This document shows positions 11,531-24,087 of a stretch of DNA of 64,000 bases, piece after piece; the first letter of the stretch is position 1, and every line of letters starts with the position of its first letter. Source of the DNA: Lineolata rhizophorae (lineage: Eukaryota; Ascomycota; Dothideomycetes; Lineolatales; Lineolataceae); assembly GCA_010093515.1 (NCBI GenBank), contig MU001673.1, forward strand, positions 1,311,320 to 1,375,319, given 5' to 3'. The position numbers were made by a program, and so were the translations under genes. A model generated the notes under the pieces. The model did not search any database and was not told where the DNA came from. It saw only the letters and a program-made list of their open reading frames with translations.

Positions 11531-12681
11531 TATTTCGGAGAGGTTTAAATCATCTTATTTTTTTTCTTGTCTCTTTTTCTTTTATCTTTTCTCATATTCC
11601 TTTGCATTATATACCACTTGCTTTTCTCACTACTTCCGGTCTTTTTTTTTTGACTGTTCTTTTTTCGCGCCCGGTTTGGCATGCGTACGGCTGGCCGGAC
11701 TAGATGTTGCATTTTTGTCCTTTGGTGGGAAAAGTGAAAATGGTTTTCTTAGTCTCTATTCTCTCGCTGGAGTTATTGGGAACGGCGTCTTACCATGGGC
11801 TTCTTCCAGCTACTACTTATTGCTGGCCTCTCTATCCACTTTGGTCTTGCTTCCTCATTCTGTTTTGGATCACACAAGAAGGCAATGGGCTTTAGATGAG
11901 TAATTCGGTTTTCTTAAGGCCCTCAAAGTGGCTGGAGGAAGGAAGGCTGTCTGCTACTTATTAGCGGGAGCGTGGCTTGGATGGGGAATGAGCAAAGTCG
12001 TAGTAGATGAAACAACGGGAGGCGACGATGCGACGAGTATGGATTGGGCTGTCTAGTGTACGATATTTTTCTGTTAGTCGAGGGGCATTTCCTCGATGGT
12101 CGGTTGGCCTTCTTGATTCCTTGGAGAGGGACTCGCTGTGTTTTTTTGTTTCTCTTGTGTAAAGTTTTCAATGAGTGTGGGCCTGTTAGTTGTTTGCTGT
12201 ATGCGTGGAGCTGTATATATTGCTTGAGCTCTGCTGCGCCTTTAGCGGTCCTATGAGCGGGATATCTTTTTTGGCCCGCTAGAGCTATATAAATGGTGAA
12301 AGTCCCTGTAAATCTCTGATTTTGAAGGTGTGATGGCTTCTCAGAAGAAACCTGCGGTTCTCGTCCAACCGGTGCACGCACAAGTCACGGTAGTAGACAT
12401 AATGGACGTTGATGATTGTAAAACAAGAATAGCTAGCCTTGCCTTTGGTCATGCCATTCGGTCTAGTTCGATCCATGTTTCCCTTCCAGCCCTCGAAGGC
12501 AAATGTTGAAATCGCCCAGGGCACATATGCGCGTACAGTCGTTTCGAACCGCAAATAAGAAACGCACGTTTCTGTGACATCCATCCATGCCACGCCGGCT
12601 GTGCAAGTAAGCCGGCCGTCTTCTCTTAACTCCCTCAGCATGCCAAACCTCCACCGCGCGTTCCCTTCAGCCCCGCAATGC
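11531..12681. other. Convergent 3' intergenic region (sec2-like / ATP sulfurylase)
   Basis: No coding potential seen. The first 150 bases are strongly T-rich (several T and TC runs), typical of a fungal 3' untranslated region and polyadenylation zone for the sec2-like gene. The rest presumably includes the 3' end of the ATP sulfurylase transcript. Confidence 0.5.
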
Positions 12682-15187
<2,506 letters not shown>

Positions 15188-16279
15188 GGTTGGGGATAAT
15201 ATTGAGAGGCCCGGGGCCACTCGTTAAGACCGCGCGCGAGAGAGAGGAAGCGATCCCGGGGAGAAGAAAAAGAATTGAGGGTACAAGTGAGAGTGAAATG
15301 CTCGAATCTGACTCTTATAAGGACTCCAGCTCCTTCCTTTAAGGCTTCCCGTTGGCGATTACCGCACGAATGGCCTTAATGCGGCCGAACTAGACGTCAA
15401 ACGGGCTGGTAAGAATCGAACGGATGCTTTTGAGAGGGAGAGAGAAGGAGAGTTGTGAGGAGTAGAAGCTCACAAGGAAAAAGCGTTGCAACGAGAACTT
15501 AAAAGGGTTCCTCGACCACCCTCTTGCACAACGGTTTCGCTGACAGACTACGAAGAAAATTCGCTAAGAAAGGGTCGAGGTAGCAGTCCGTCCTGCTTAG
15601 CGGAGCTCTCGAGCTCTTTAAATTAATAATTGGGGAGGAGAACCGGGGGTTTTACCGGGAGATGCTATGTACGTACTGCAGTAAGTAAATAGCGACTTGA
15701 GCTTGAAATGTTCGCCAGGCAACATACCGGCAACACATTGGCCGGCACTTGCTCCAAGCCGACCGCATCCGAGTCCCTGACTAGAGGTGCATTTTTTTTT
15801 GTTTAAAATGTCCGTGGGCGGTGCTCGCTATGACGCCGACAAGGCGCCGATTGCGTGATTGCAAAACAGCCGTGCGCTCTGTTCCCTTTGAGCGGCGAAT
15901 AATCGCACTTGCGCGCACCGGACGATGGGACAAATCGGCCAGACAAAAAGGAACCTAGCTGAGATCTCGCCGCACAATTTGTAGCTGAGGAGCAAGAAAT
16001 TATTTTAGAAACCTATCAGAGACTTAATTGCATTCTATTTGCTAGGAATGGTATTCTAAGGCTTTGGGCCTCAGCAACAGTGTTCCACTCGTCGTTCGAT
16101 CGTGAAGCTCTTGGTGGCTTCAATGTGGCTCTACTACACACGGCATGCCACTGCCTAGCAATGCTACACGTACGCGCCTACCAAAACATAACGCCAAATC
16201 CAGCCATGCAAAACACAGAAAAAAAAAGTCACCGCCCAATGCAAATATCGCTGTCAAAGAACACAAAGCAGGCACGCTT
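15188..16279. other. Promoter region of ATP sulfurylase
   Basis: No gene. It lies between the PAPS reductase stop and the ATP sulfurylase start (both minus strand), so it should hold the sulfur-regulated promoter of the latter. I searched by eye for the CYS3/MetR palindrome (ATGRYRYCAT) and found no good match here. Alternating purine tracts occur near 15425-15460. Confidence 0.45.
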
Positions 16280-17230
16280 TCATGCCTCAACCTTCAGACT
16301 CGTCTCCAGGGCATGCGATAGCCCGTCTTCCGCCGTCTTAAGCTCCCTCTCACGCAGGAACTGCGCGTACCTCGAACCTGAATTGTGGATGCCGCACTCG
16401 GTCTTTTCGCGGCCCTTCCAGCGGCCCGCGCGCTCGTCCTCGCCCTCCTGGGTTGGCTGCGTCGAGTGCCAGTCGCCGACGCTCTTGTAGCCGCGGTCGA
16501 GCAGCTCGTTGTAGGGCACGTCGTTGTCGCGCACGTACTGCTGGACCTGCTGGAAGGACCAGCTGGCCAGCGGATTGACTTTGATGAGGCCGCTCTCCGT
16601 CACCTCGACCACGTCGAGGTCGCCCCGCTTGCCGCCTTGGCTGCGTCGCCGGCCCGTCAGCATCGCCTTGACCTGTAGCTCGGCGTACGCGCGCTCCGCC
16701 GGCTCCACCTTGGCCACCCAGTCGTACAGCTCCTCGTTCCTTTCCCAGAGGCGCTCGCCGTGCTTGGCAGCAAATTCTTCTGCCGTCTCCGTTCCAGCCG
16801 GCTTGTACACGTGCAAGTTGACGTTGGGATACCGCCGGCGGACACGGTCGACGAGCGAGAGCGTCTCCGGAAAGTGGTGAAGCGTGTCGAGGAAGATCAA
16901 GTCGACTGGGGATTTAGTTGGTCCGTCGATCTTCGATAACATGTCGAGGGTGACGAGACCGGTGAGGCCAAACGCTGTTGTTTGAAAGAGGGACGGCAGT
17001 GTGACCATGCACCAGCGCAAGATATCTAGGGACGTTGTGAATGGCGTTGTCTAATGTCATAATTGGCTGGAGAAGTTCCTACCTTCAGGTTCGAGCTCTT
17101 GCAGTTGTTGGTTGATGTGTTTGAGGTGTTGCTTGGTGAAATAGACGTCAGACAGGTCTGATTCGCTGGAGCTTGCACTGGCATAGCCAGACTCCACGTC
17201 CTTGTTGTCGTCGTATGCGGAGTGTGACAT
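16280..17230 (-). CDS. met16: Phosphoadenylyl-sulfate (PAPS) reductase
   Basis: Exons 17083-17230 and 16280-17025 (minus strand) give 297 residues. Splicing at EPE/DILRW restores the conserved run into MVTLPSLFQTTAFGLTGLV. Diagnostic motifs are LTGRRRSQGGKRGDL, the substrate site, and KTECGIHNSGSRYAQFL near the C-terminus with the catalytic cysteine in ECGIH. A short Ser/Asp-rich N-terminal extension precedes the domain. The enzyme reduces PAPS to sulfite with thioredoxin, in the cytosol. It lies head to tail with the ATP sulfurylase gene, about 1.1 kb apart. A minus-strand frame continues upstream of 17230 but that part does not look coding. Confidence 0.95.
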
Positions 17231-18333
17231 GTTGCAACTTGTGGCTAGCGTAGACGGCAAAGTTGCGGGAAAAGAGGCTCTAATTTTTAAAAAGCAGACC
17301 TTACAAAGGAACAATAGCTTGTTCAGGCACTCAGTTTGCAAACTAGACTCTAGCAAGCAGACCACTGGGAGCCGCAGCAAGAAGGAAGGTAGAAATAAGA
17401 AGAGCAATGCTCTACAAACTAAGCGCTATATCTGCTCCGGCAATAATCTTCGTAAGGAGTCTTTGAAATCACCGTTTGTGCGCTGCTTGGCATCATCGGA
17501 GTTGCTGAGCACGCAATTTTAGCGCCACTCTCGGAATGCCTGCACAATAGAACAACCCGTCGGCCGCGCACCTGGCCAATGAGAGCATCCGCCTCCGTTT
17601 AATTGAATGGTGACTGGGGCCTGTGATCTGGAGCAAGCGGGCAAAGTCCTCGTTTGACCGTCCGGCTGTGCCTGAGGGCCCCTTACATTGTGGCTGCCCG
17701 CCGCCACGAGAAAGATGGAGAGCCTCATTTGCCGACGGACGATGATCCGCCCGTGGGCACGCAATTCAACCTAGCGTTTGCGACTCATCATGACGATAAA
17801 GAAACGGCGTTCCCCAGCTGAACGAGAACGCCAAGAGAAAGTGACTGAATCACGGCAGCCGGGACGCGCTGCCATGGGCGTGAAGTAAGAATCGTGGGGT
17901 ACTTGACCCGGATGCCTGCAAGTGCATACCGCAAACCAGGTGGAGACCGCGACGGGCGCTCCGATACCGTGGTCTCAATAACGGGCGCCATTACTCGCTC
18001 CGCTCTCGCCATCGCACGGGATCACGCCGGTGACCGACGTCCCGGAAGCTGGCGCGGCCGATTTCGCTTGCCCAGTGGCTTGGAGGTGTCGTCCACGCCG
18101 GGCGTCGTCTTGTGAAGACGAGTGTGGAGGTCGCGTGGCGATTTTCCGCGGTTATGGAAGAGGGGCAGCAGTCACGAGTTGGATGCGCTCAACCTTCTCC
18201 TAGCGCCCTTTTTTGACGCGCATTGTAATTGGCGAAGTCAATCTCTCGGCGTGTGGGTGTGGGTGTTCAATATCCTAGAATATTTTGTAACTGCAATGCG
18301 TCTATATAAGCAACTCCTATCAGTCCATAGAGC
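17231..18333. other. Upstream region of PAPS reductase; 3' side of ketopantoate-reductase-like gene
   Basis: No coding region recognised. It contains the possible sulfur-regulator site at 17487-17496. The stretch beyond about 18200 is likely the 3' untranslated region of the next minus-strand gene. Confidence 0.45.
17487..17496. promoter_or_regulatory. Possible CYS3/MetR-type sulfur regulator site
   Basis: TTGGCATCAT matches the described bZIP sulfur-regulator palindrome ATGRYRYCAT at 9 of 10 positions, about 257 bases upstream of the PAPS reductase start. A single near-match in about 1 kb is weak evidence. Confidence 0.3.
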
Positions 18334-19566
18334 TCAAAGATCCATTTGGCCTGGAATTTGCTCAAACGGAACTTCGTTCAACTTCTCATAGTGAACGATC
18401 TCCTGCTTGCCCCTGACCAGATGTACCAGCATGTAATTCATGACGCATTGAATTCCAAGCTCTTCGCCTCTCTGCACGATATAGCCATTGATAAACTTGA
18501 CTTCATTGTGCTTGCGCCCACTGCGCATGTCTGCGAGCATGCTGCTGACATTATCCCGCGTCTTAGTGGCCACGCCCACCACCATTGTTTCAAGCCGTCC
18601 TGGAGAGAAACGGTTCTCGACGTTCGGCAGGCCCTTGAGCTCCGGCAATGACCGGATCACAAGCGAGATCTCGGAGATCAGAAGCCGCATCACCCGGCTG
18701 AGGGAGAAGTTGAAAAGCAAGGAGCCGTTGCGCGCGTCAACCAGAGCCGTGATCGGATTTAAAATGCAATTGACCGCCAGCTTCTCTAGTTGCAGTTGGA
18801 GCAGCTCGGTGGGCGGTTGCATCGTTGCTGCAAGGACTGGCGAGCGGAGGATGCATTGAGCTAGATACTGCGACGACTCCGGTAGCTGCGCGTCTGTTGC
18901 TGGACCATCCTCCACCGGCAAGACACCTAACGAGATGATGCCAGCGCCGGAGTGGATTGCACCAAAGCTGCTACCATCGGATTTGACGCCGTGAGAAACA
19001 ATGCCGACAAGATAGTTCGGCCGTTGCGCCGGATCAGAAAAGACCTTGCGGTTGACCGTCTCCACGATGCCCATGCCATTTTGCAAGAACAGAATTGTGG
19101 AGGAGGGCGTGAGGCGGTGCTTCACGGATAGCAATGCCTTAACCACATTCGGCGCTTTGGTTACAAGGATCAAATGGTGTATCGGGTCTTGAACGTCGTG
19201 GTCTTCGACAAGACCGAGCCCCTCGCTCACGCTAAACCGGTTATTGACCGAATACTGTCTGAGCTTGAACGGTTCGTCCTGCTTGACCTGCTCGTCCAAT
19301 CTCTCTGCCATACCTTTGCGTGGCTTTACCCGCTCTATGTCATATCCGTGTTGTGAATCCGCCACGCCATGCGTTGTAAGGGTGATCTTTCTTTCACCGC
19401 GAAACCATTCCTGAACCAAGTCAAAGCGATGGAAACAGAGAGTTATCGGCGGCGGGTTCGGGAGGGATCGGATGGCATGGGCGACGAGCTTTCCGACGTT
19501 GCCTAAGCCCAGAATATGAATGCGTCTGGTTTGTGCAAGTTCGCCGCGGGTCGGCTGGAGAGACAT
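18334..19566 (-). CDS. 2-dehydropantoate 2-reductase family (ApbA/PanE) protein
   Basis: A single exon of 410 residues starting MSLQPTRGELAQTRRIHILG. The Rossmann motif GLGNVGKLVAHAI sits near residue 21. Next come VTKAPNVVKALLSVKHRL, FLQNGMGIVETV (the conserved NG segment) and KLAVNCILNPITALVDARNG, the C-terminal domain signature with its conserved Lys and Asn. Known family chemistry is NADPH-dependent reduction of ketopantoate to pantoate for coenzyme A synthesis. Fungi often carry several paralogues and one relative (Cbs2-like) has a mitochondrial role, so assignment to pantothenate synthesis is probable, not certain. No adjacent pathway gene is present. Confidence 0.85.
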   Translation of the reverse strand: MSLQPTRGELAQTRRIHILGLGNVGKLVAHAIRSLPNPPPITLCFHRFDLVQEWFRGERKITLTTHGVADSQHGYDIERVKPRKGMAERLDEQVKQDEPFKLRQYSVNNRFSVSEGLGLVEDHDVQDPIHHLILVTKAPNVVKALLSVKHRLTPSSTILFLQNGMGIVETVNRKVFSDPAQRPNYLVGIVSHGVKSDGSSFGAIHSGAGIISLGVLPVEDGPATDAQLPESSQYLAQCILRSPVLAATMQPPTELLQLQLEKLAVNCILNPITALVDARNGSLLFNFSLSRVMRLLISEISLVIRSLPELKGLPNVENRFSPGRLETMVVGVATKTRDNVSSMLADMRSGRKHNEVKFINGYIVQRGEELGIQCVMNYMLVHLVRGKQEIVHYEKLNEVPFEQIPGQMDL

Positions 19567-20764
19567 TGCAGATCTGTCGTTTGCTGCGACTGCAGGCTGC
19601 CGCGACTTGGACTCGATGTGATTTGAACTAATGAACCATAAGCCAAGGCCTAGTAAAGCAACCTACAGGACATACGGCATCGTGTGAACGGAAGTTGATG
19701 GCTGGTACGAGTTTGGGAAGAGCTTGGCTCCCCTCGAGAAGAACCATGGCGCGTAAGCGGCCGCGCCGTTCGAGCTCTTGCTATCGAGAGCCCATGTTGA
19801 GAGAAGGCGCCGTATTCTGCGCGCCTGCCGCGCAGGCAGTCGGATGGGGGCGAAGAGTGACAGATTGGCTACCTGAAAATATGGCGAAGAATAAGTAGTC
19901 GAGGGCGAGAATCAGCGAACGAGTGCCATGAGCACGCGCGCCGAGTCTGACGGACAGTTGGGACAAGATTGTTGTTTGCAAATAGCCTGCTCGGGTTGGA
20001 TCCGCGCGCGACGAGGGGCTCTGGGATATAGATGCTGAAAGGGCAATCTCGCAGGTTGCATATGTAGAAACGCTTGCCGTCAAAACGGTGTTGATGCTTG
20101 TATCCTCGCGACCTCTGACAGCAAGTGATTCGGAGCAGCTCTGGGGGGCACGTGCTTCATCAAGTGGCCTTCCCGTTTGCTCCGTATCAATCCCTGCCAT
20201 CCACCACTTGGATACGGAGTGCAAACGTCCCTGTTGCTATCGCAATTCTTCTCGCTACATACGATAACGGATTTCATTCCTCCTCGGGGTGGAACATCTA
20301 TAGAAGAGTTCAGAGTGGGAGGAAGAGCAATAGGACTAAGAATTGTTTCAGTCATCTAACGCTCCTGAGTACTAAGATTCAAGGTTGCATTCTCCGGCAA
20401 ATCACCATCGGCAAGCGATCGGATCTCCAAGCCGAGCAAAACATGATGACGACATGCACATCCCACACTCCCCCCCTTGAGCCGCACCTGCCGCGCCTCA
20501 CTGGCACGGCAGGCCCGGGCCTCGTATCCAACGAAGTTGGAGCGTGGAAGGCACGCTGTGGCACTGGTGGCTGGCACTGGCCGGGCCAAGCCCGGACATA
20601 GCCACCGTCTCTACGTCCTCCATCTGTTTGACTCCGCTGACCCCCTTCGGGGTTATTATCCGTTGCTACAAGGGTCGAGGGCCTCTTTTTCACCCCTACC
20701 TGCCTACCTGACTAGTCATGCTGCTCACCCTTAGCCCTCTTCGTCTCTACACCTCTCCTGCACC
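19567..20764. other. Divergent intergenic region, no gene seen
   Basis: It lies between the starts of the divergent ketopantoate-reductase-like and GH76 genes, so it serves as promoter space for both. Open frames here overlap on both strands without family resemblance. A pyrimidine-rich leader (about 20620-20760) precedes the GH76 start. Confidence 0.45.
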
Positions 20765-22400
20765 ATGTTAATGCGGGCGTGGAGCTGGCTCCTTGTCGCT
20801 ACCGCATCTCTGTTGTGCCCGAGTACGAGTGCCATTGAACTTCACATCGAGGATGAAGGTATATCTACCCTCGCCAAACTGCGCCGAGCTTCAGGCCCGG
20901 GCTGGACGGGACTACTTCGACTCCGAAGGCTCCCTTAAAATTGCGACATCCGAGCTGACAATTCGCAATGACAGCTTCCATCCGCGATGTCGCCTCGACC
21001 ATTGCTTATGGCGTCATGAGCTATTACACGTTCAACGCTTCGGGGACCGATCCCAACCTTCTCGGTTCCTTCCCTCGGCCGTATTACTGGTGGGAAGCCG
21101 GGGCTGTCTGGGGCGGCATGGTCGACTATTGGGCCTATACCGGCGATCGGACGTATGTCAACACGACGATGCAGGCTTTGCTGGCTCAGGTAGGGCCCGC
21201 CGACAACTATATGATGCCATTTCGACAAGCAGAACTGGTAGGTTCCCCGGTTCGCATATCTGATGCGCAAACTTCGCTCGATTTAATTTGGAGGTCAAAC
21301 TGACGCAGATCAAATCACGTGAGCGCATCCACTGACATGACGTATTCTAGGGGAATGACGATCAAGCATTCTGGGGCCTCGCAGTGCTTTCCGCACTCGA
21401 GTATGACTTCCCGTCCCCTCCAGCGACGTCTCCCCAATGGCTTGACCTTATCGAGGCTCTTTGGAACACCCAGGCCAGCCGCTGGGACATGGAGACGTGC
21501 GGCGGCGGGCTCAAGTGGCAGATCTTCTCATCCAATGCAGGCTACAACTACAAGAATGCCATCAGCAACGGGTGTTTCTTCCAGATGTCGGCGCGGCTAG
21601 CGCGGTATACAGGTAATGGCACGTACTCGGAGTGGGCGGAGAGAGTGTGGGACTGGACCCGCGCCATCGGACTGATCGATGATAACTACTACGTCTACGA
21701 CGGCTCCGACGACACACTCAACTGCTCCGAGATAAACCACTTGCAGTGGTCATACAACGCGGGTGTCTTCCTGCACGGCGCCGCCGCCATGTACAACCTG
21801 ACGGGTGCATCGTCGGAGTGGGAGGACCGCCTAACGGGCCTCCTCGAAGCCGCCTCCGTGTTCTTCTCCCCCTTCGACAACGCGACCAACGTCATGTGGG
21901 AAGCCGCCTGCGAGGCCATCGGCACGTGCAACACGGACCAGCAGTCCTTCAAGGCGTACCTCGCCCGCTGGCTGGGCAAGACGGCCGTTCTCGCCGCTTA
22001 CACCTCGTCCGCCATCTCGACGCTGCTGCGCGCCTCGGCCGAGGGCGCCGCCGCTAGCTGCTCCGGCGGCCGCAGCGGCGTTGAGTGCGGTAGCAAGTGG
22101 TATACGGGCGGCTGGGATGGCATGCGGGGCCTCGGGCAGCAGCTCGCCGCGCTCGAGGTCGTGCAGAGCCTCTTGATCAATCGCATTAGAGATGCCCCGG
22201 ACACGGAGGGCAACGTGACGATCACGTACGGGCCCACGCAGACACCGACACTGGGAGTGCCAACACGGACGAGGGATGTCGAGACGCCAGGCACGAGCTC
22301 GGGTGTCGCGATGAGGCTGGCGGACGGCGATGTGCTGCAGCAGGTCATGCCTGCTATGGTCGTGGCCGGAGGATTAGCGTTTGGCGGGAACATGCTGTAG
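20765..22400 (+). CDS. GH76 mannan endo-1,6-alpha-mannosidase, Dfg5/Dcw1 type, GPI-anchored
   Basis: Exons 20765-20858, 20975-21237 and 21351-22400 give 468 residues. There is an N-terminal signal peptide (MLMRAWSWLLVATASLLCP). The body shows the family landmarks ASTIAYGVMSYYT, YYWWEAGAVWGGMVDYW, GNDDQAFWGLAVLSALEYDF, CGGGLKWQI and NGCFFQMSARLARYTGN. The catalytic acid pair of GH76 is expected in the ELGNDDQAFW segment, formed by the second splice. Multiple N-glycosylation sequons are visible, and a hydrophobic C-terminus (MPAMVVAGGLAFGGNML) fits GPI attachment. Family knowledge: these enzymes are thought to cross-link GPI mannoproteins to the cell wall. The first intron (20859-20974) is chosen because it yields EDEASIRDVAST; a GT donor for any shorter alternative is absent. 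Confidence 0.93.
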
Positions 22401-22770
22401 GTGCCGTATTGGTGGCGTTGGGCTAAGACGATTCCGCTATTTTGGATTTACATTAAGGATATTATTATGCATGCCCTTGTGGTGTCTTTCTGTCGTCGTT
22501 CCAAAGATCCTGACTTTTCAAACCCTTAGACTCTAGAGTCTAGATAGCTCTTAAATGGCCCAGCTGAGCAGTCTAAACCTCAAAACCTCAAAATCAATCG
22601 AAGAGTAGAACAACACTATTGGGCATAGGAACAGCACGATACCTTTCAAGCTTCGTTATTAATATCATACGCTTCGAGTAGAGATCATCACAAACACCTA
22701 CCGACCTATACCACATAATAAACCCGAATATCTTCCATACGCACCCGTATCCACCAATTCCACTCCAAGT
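22401..22770. other. Convergent 3' intergenic region
   Basis: AT-rich relative to its GC-rich neighbours, with no coding potential seen; it holds the 3' ends of the convergent GH76 and flavohemoglobin genes. Confidence 0.5.
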
Positions 22771-24087
22771 TCAAACCCCACCAGTGCTATACGCCTCCAT
22801 CCTAATCCTATCCTCTGCCACCCCCTTCCCCACCAACCCCCTCTTCAAATCCGCCATGAACCCCACCGGCCCGCACACAAAATACAGCGTCCTCGGATCC
22901 TCCGTAAAGAGCACATCCTCACCCAGCACGCCCAGATCCAACCTCCCTCGGAAATGATAATCCCGCCCCTTCACCTCCCCCTCCGCCGGCCTCGTCGCGA
23001 AGAAGACGTGCCGCACGTTCTCCCGCGCGCGCGCCAGGTCGCGCACGTGCTGGGCGAAGCCGCGCTCGGCGGCGCCGCGCGCCACGTGCACGAAGGCGAG
23101 CGGCCGCGGCGAGCGCCGCGCGGTCTCGTAATTGAGCATGGCCATGAGGCAGGTGAGGCCGACGCCGGCGGCGAGCAGCACGACGGGGCCCTCTTCCCGT
23201 TCGGCCCCGGGCGCGCCCGCCGGCGCGCCCGCCCCGAGGAAGAAGTCCCCGAACGGATGCGACACCAGCAGCTCGTCGCCGGCCTTCAACTCGTCGTGCA
23301 GCAGGTTGGACACCAGCGCCGAGGCCTCCCTGTGCGCCGCGGCGCTCGGCGCGGCGTCGCCGTTGCTCGTCGGCGGTGCGGCGGCGGCGGCGGCAAGGCC
23401 CTCCTCCCGCTTGACGGTGATGCGGAAGTAGTCCGGCCGCGGCGCGTCGCTCAGGCTGTACTGGCGCGGCTGCTCGTGGCCGAGGGCGGGGACGAACAGC
23501 CTGACGGAGACGAACTGGCCGGGCAGGAAGGCCGGCAGCGGCTTCCCGTCGGCGGGCTCCAGGTACAGCGACGCCAGGGCGCGGGCCTCCTTGGCCTTGC
23601 GCGCGACGCGGAACGGGCGCCAGGCGCCGGCCGCCCACCCATGGCTGGCTGCCAGCGCCGCGGCCTCCTTCTCGCGCGCCACCAGCAGCCCCGCGAGCTG
23701 CCAGTAGGCCGCGGCCCAGGCCGCGGTGACGTCGTCGGTCATGGCGTCCGGGCCCAGCACGCTCTTCATGGCGGCGAGCAGGTGCGTCGCGACGATGTCG
23801 TACATGTCGGCGGTGACGCCGAGGGAGGCGTGCTTGGCGACCATGAGGTCGACCGCAGGGGCCAGCGCGGCGAGGTCGTCGATGTGGAGCGCGTAGGCGT
23901 GCAGCGCGGCGGCGAGAGCGCGCGCCTGGTGGCCCGTCGCTTGGTGCGTTCGGTTGAAGATGCTGTTTAGCGAGGGGTTGGTGGCGAGCATTGTCGTGTA
24001 CATGAGGCGCGTGATGGCCTCGCCGTGCTGCTCGACCGCGGGAGCCGTGGCTTTGACAGTGGCTTGCTGGGAAGGTGTGAGGGCCAT
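22771..24087 (-). CDS. Flavohemoglobin (nitric oxide dioxygenase)
   Basis: A single exon of 438 residues from MALTPSQQATVKATAP. The globin domain (about 1-145) shows ITRLMYTTML with the B10 Tyr, NPSLNSIFNRTHQATGHQ, and the proximal His in MVAKHASLGV. The ferredoxin-reductase-like part has RQYSLSDAP (FAD binding), GVGLTCLMAML (NADPH) and YFVCGPVGFM near the C-terminus. It converts NO to nitrate using O2 and NADPH, protecting against nitrosative stress. An Ala/Pro-rich insertion (EEGLAAAAAAPPTSNG and what follows) interrupts the FAD domain and is longer than I expect for the family. The frame is open for 30 more codons upstream, but that extension has no ATG start. Confidence 0.95.
   Translation of the reverse strand: MALTPSQQATVKATAPAVEQHGEAITRLMYTTMLATNPSLNSIFNRTHQATGHQARALAAALHAYALHIDDLAALAPAVDLMVAKHASLGVTADMYDIVATHLLAAMKSVLGPDAMTDDVTAAWAAAYWQLAGLLVAREKEAAALAASHGWAAGAWRPFRVARKAKEARALASLYLEPADGKPLPAFLPGQFVSVRLFVPALGHEQPRQYSLSDAPRPDYFRITVKREEGLAAAAAAPPTSNGDAAPSAAAHREASALVSNLLHDELKAGDELLVSHPFGDFFLGAGAPAGAPGAEREEGPVVLLAAGVGLTCLMAMLNYETARRSPRPLAFVHVARGAAERGFAQHVRDLARARENVRHVFFATRPAEGEVKGRDYHFRGRLDLGVLGEDVLFTEDPRTLYFVCGPVGFMADLKRGLVGKGVAEDRIRMEAYSTGGV

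Noticed and set aside
17231-17407. 59-residue N-terminal extension of PAPS reductase
   Set aside because: Leu/Phe/Cys-rich, unlike homologues; the ATG at 17230 gives a normal N-terminus.
20859-20974. Two small introns around a GSLKIATS exon at the start of the GH76 gene
   Set aside because: No GT donor exists between that segment and the downstream exon; one 116-nt intron gives a better protein.
22954-23970. 338-codon plus-strand open frame
   Set aside because: Lies wholly opposite the flavohemoglobin exon and has no family resemblance.
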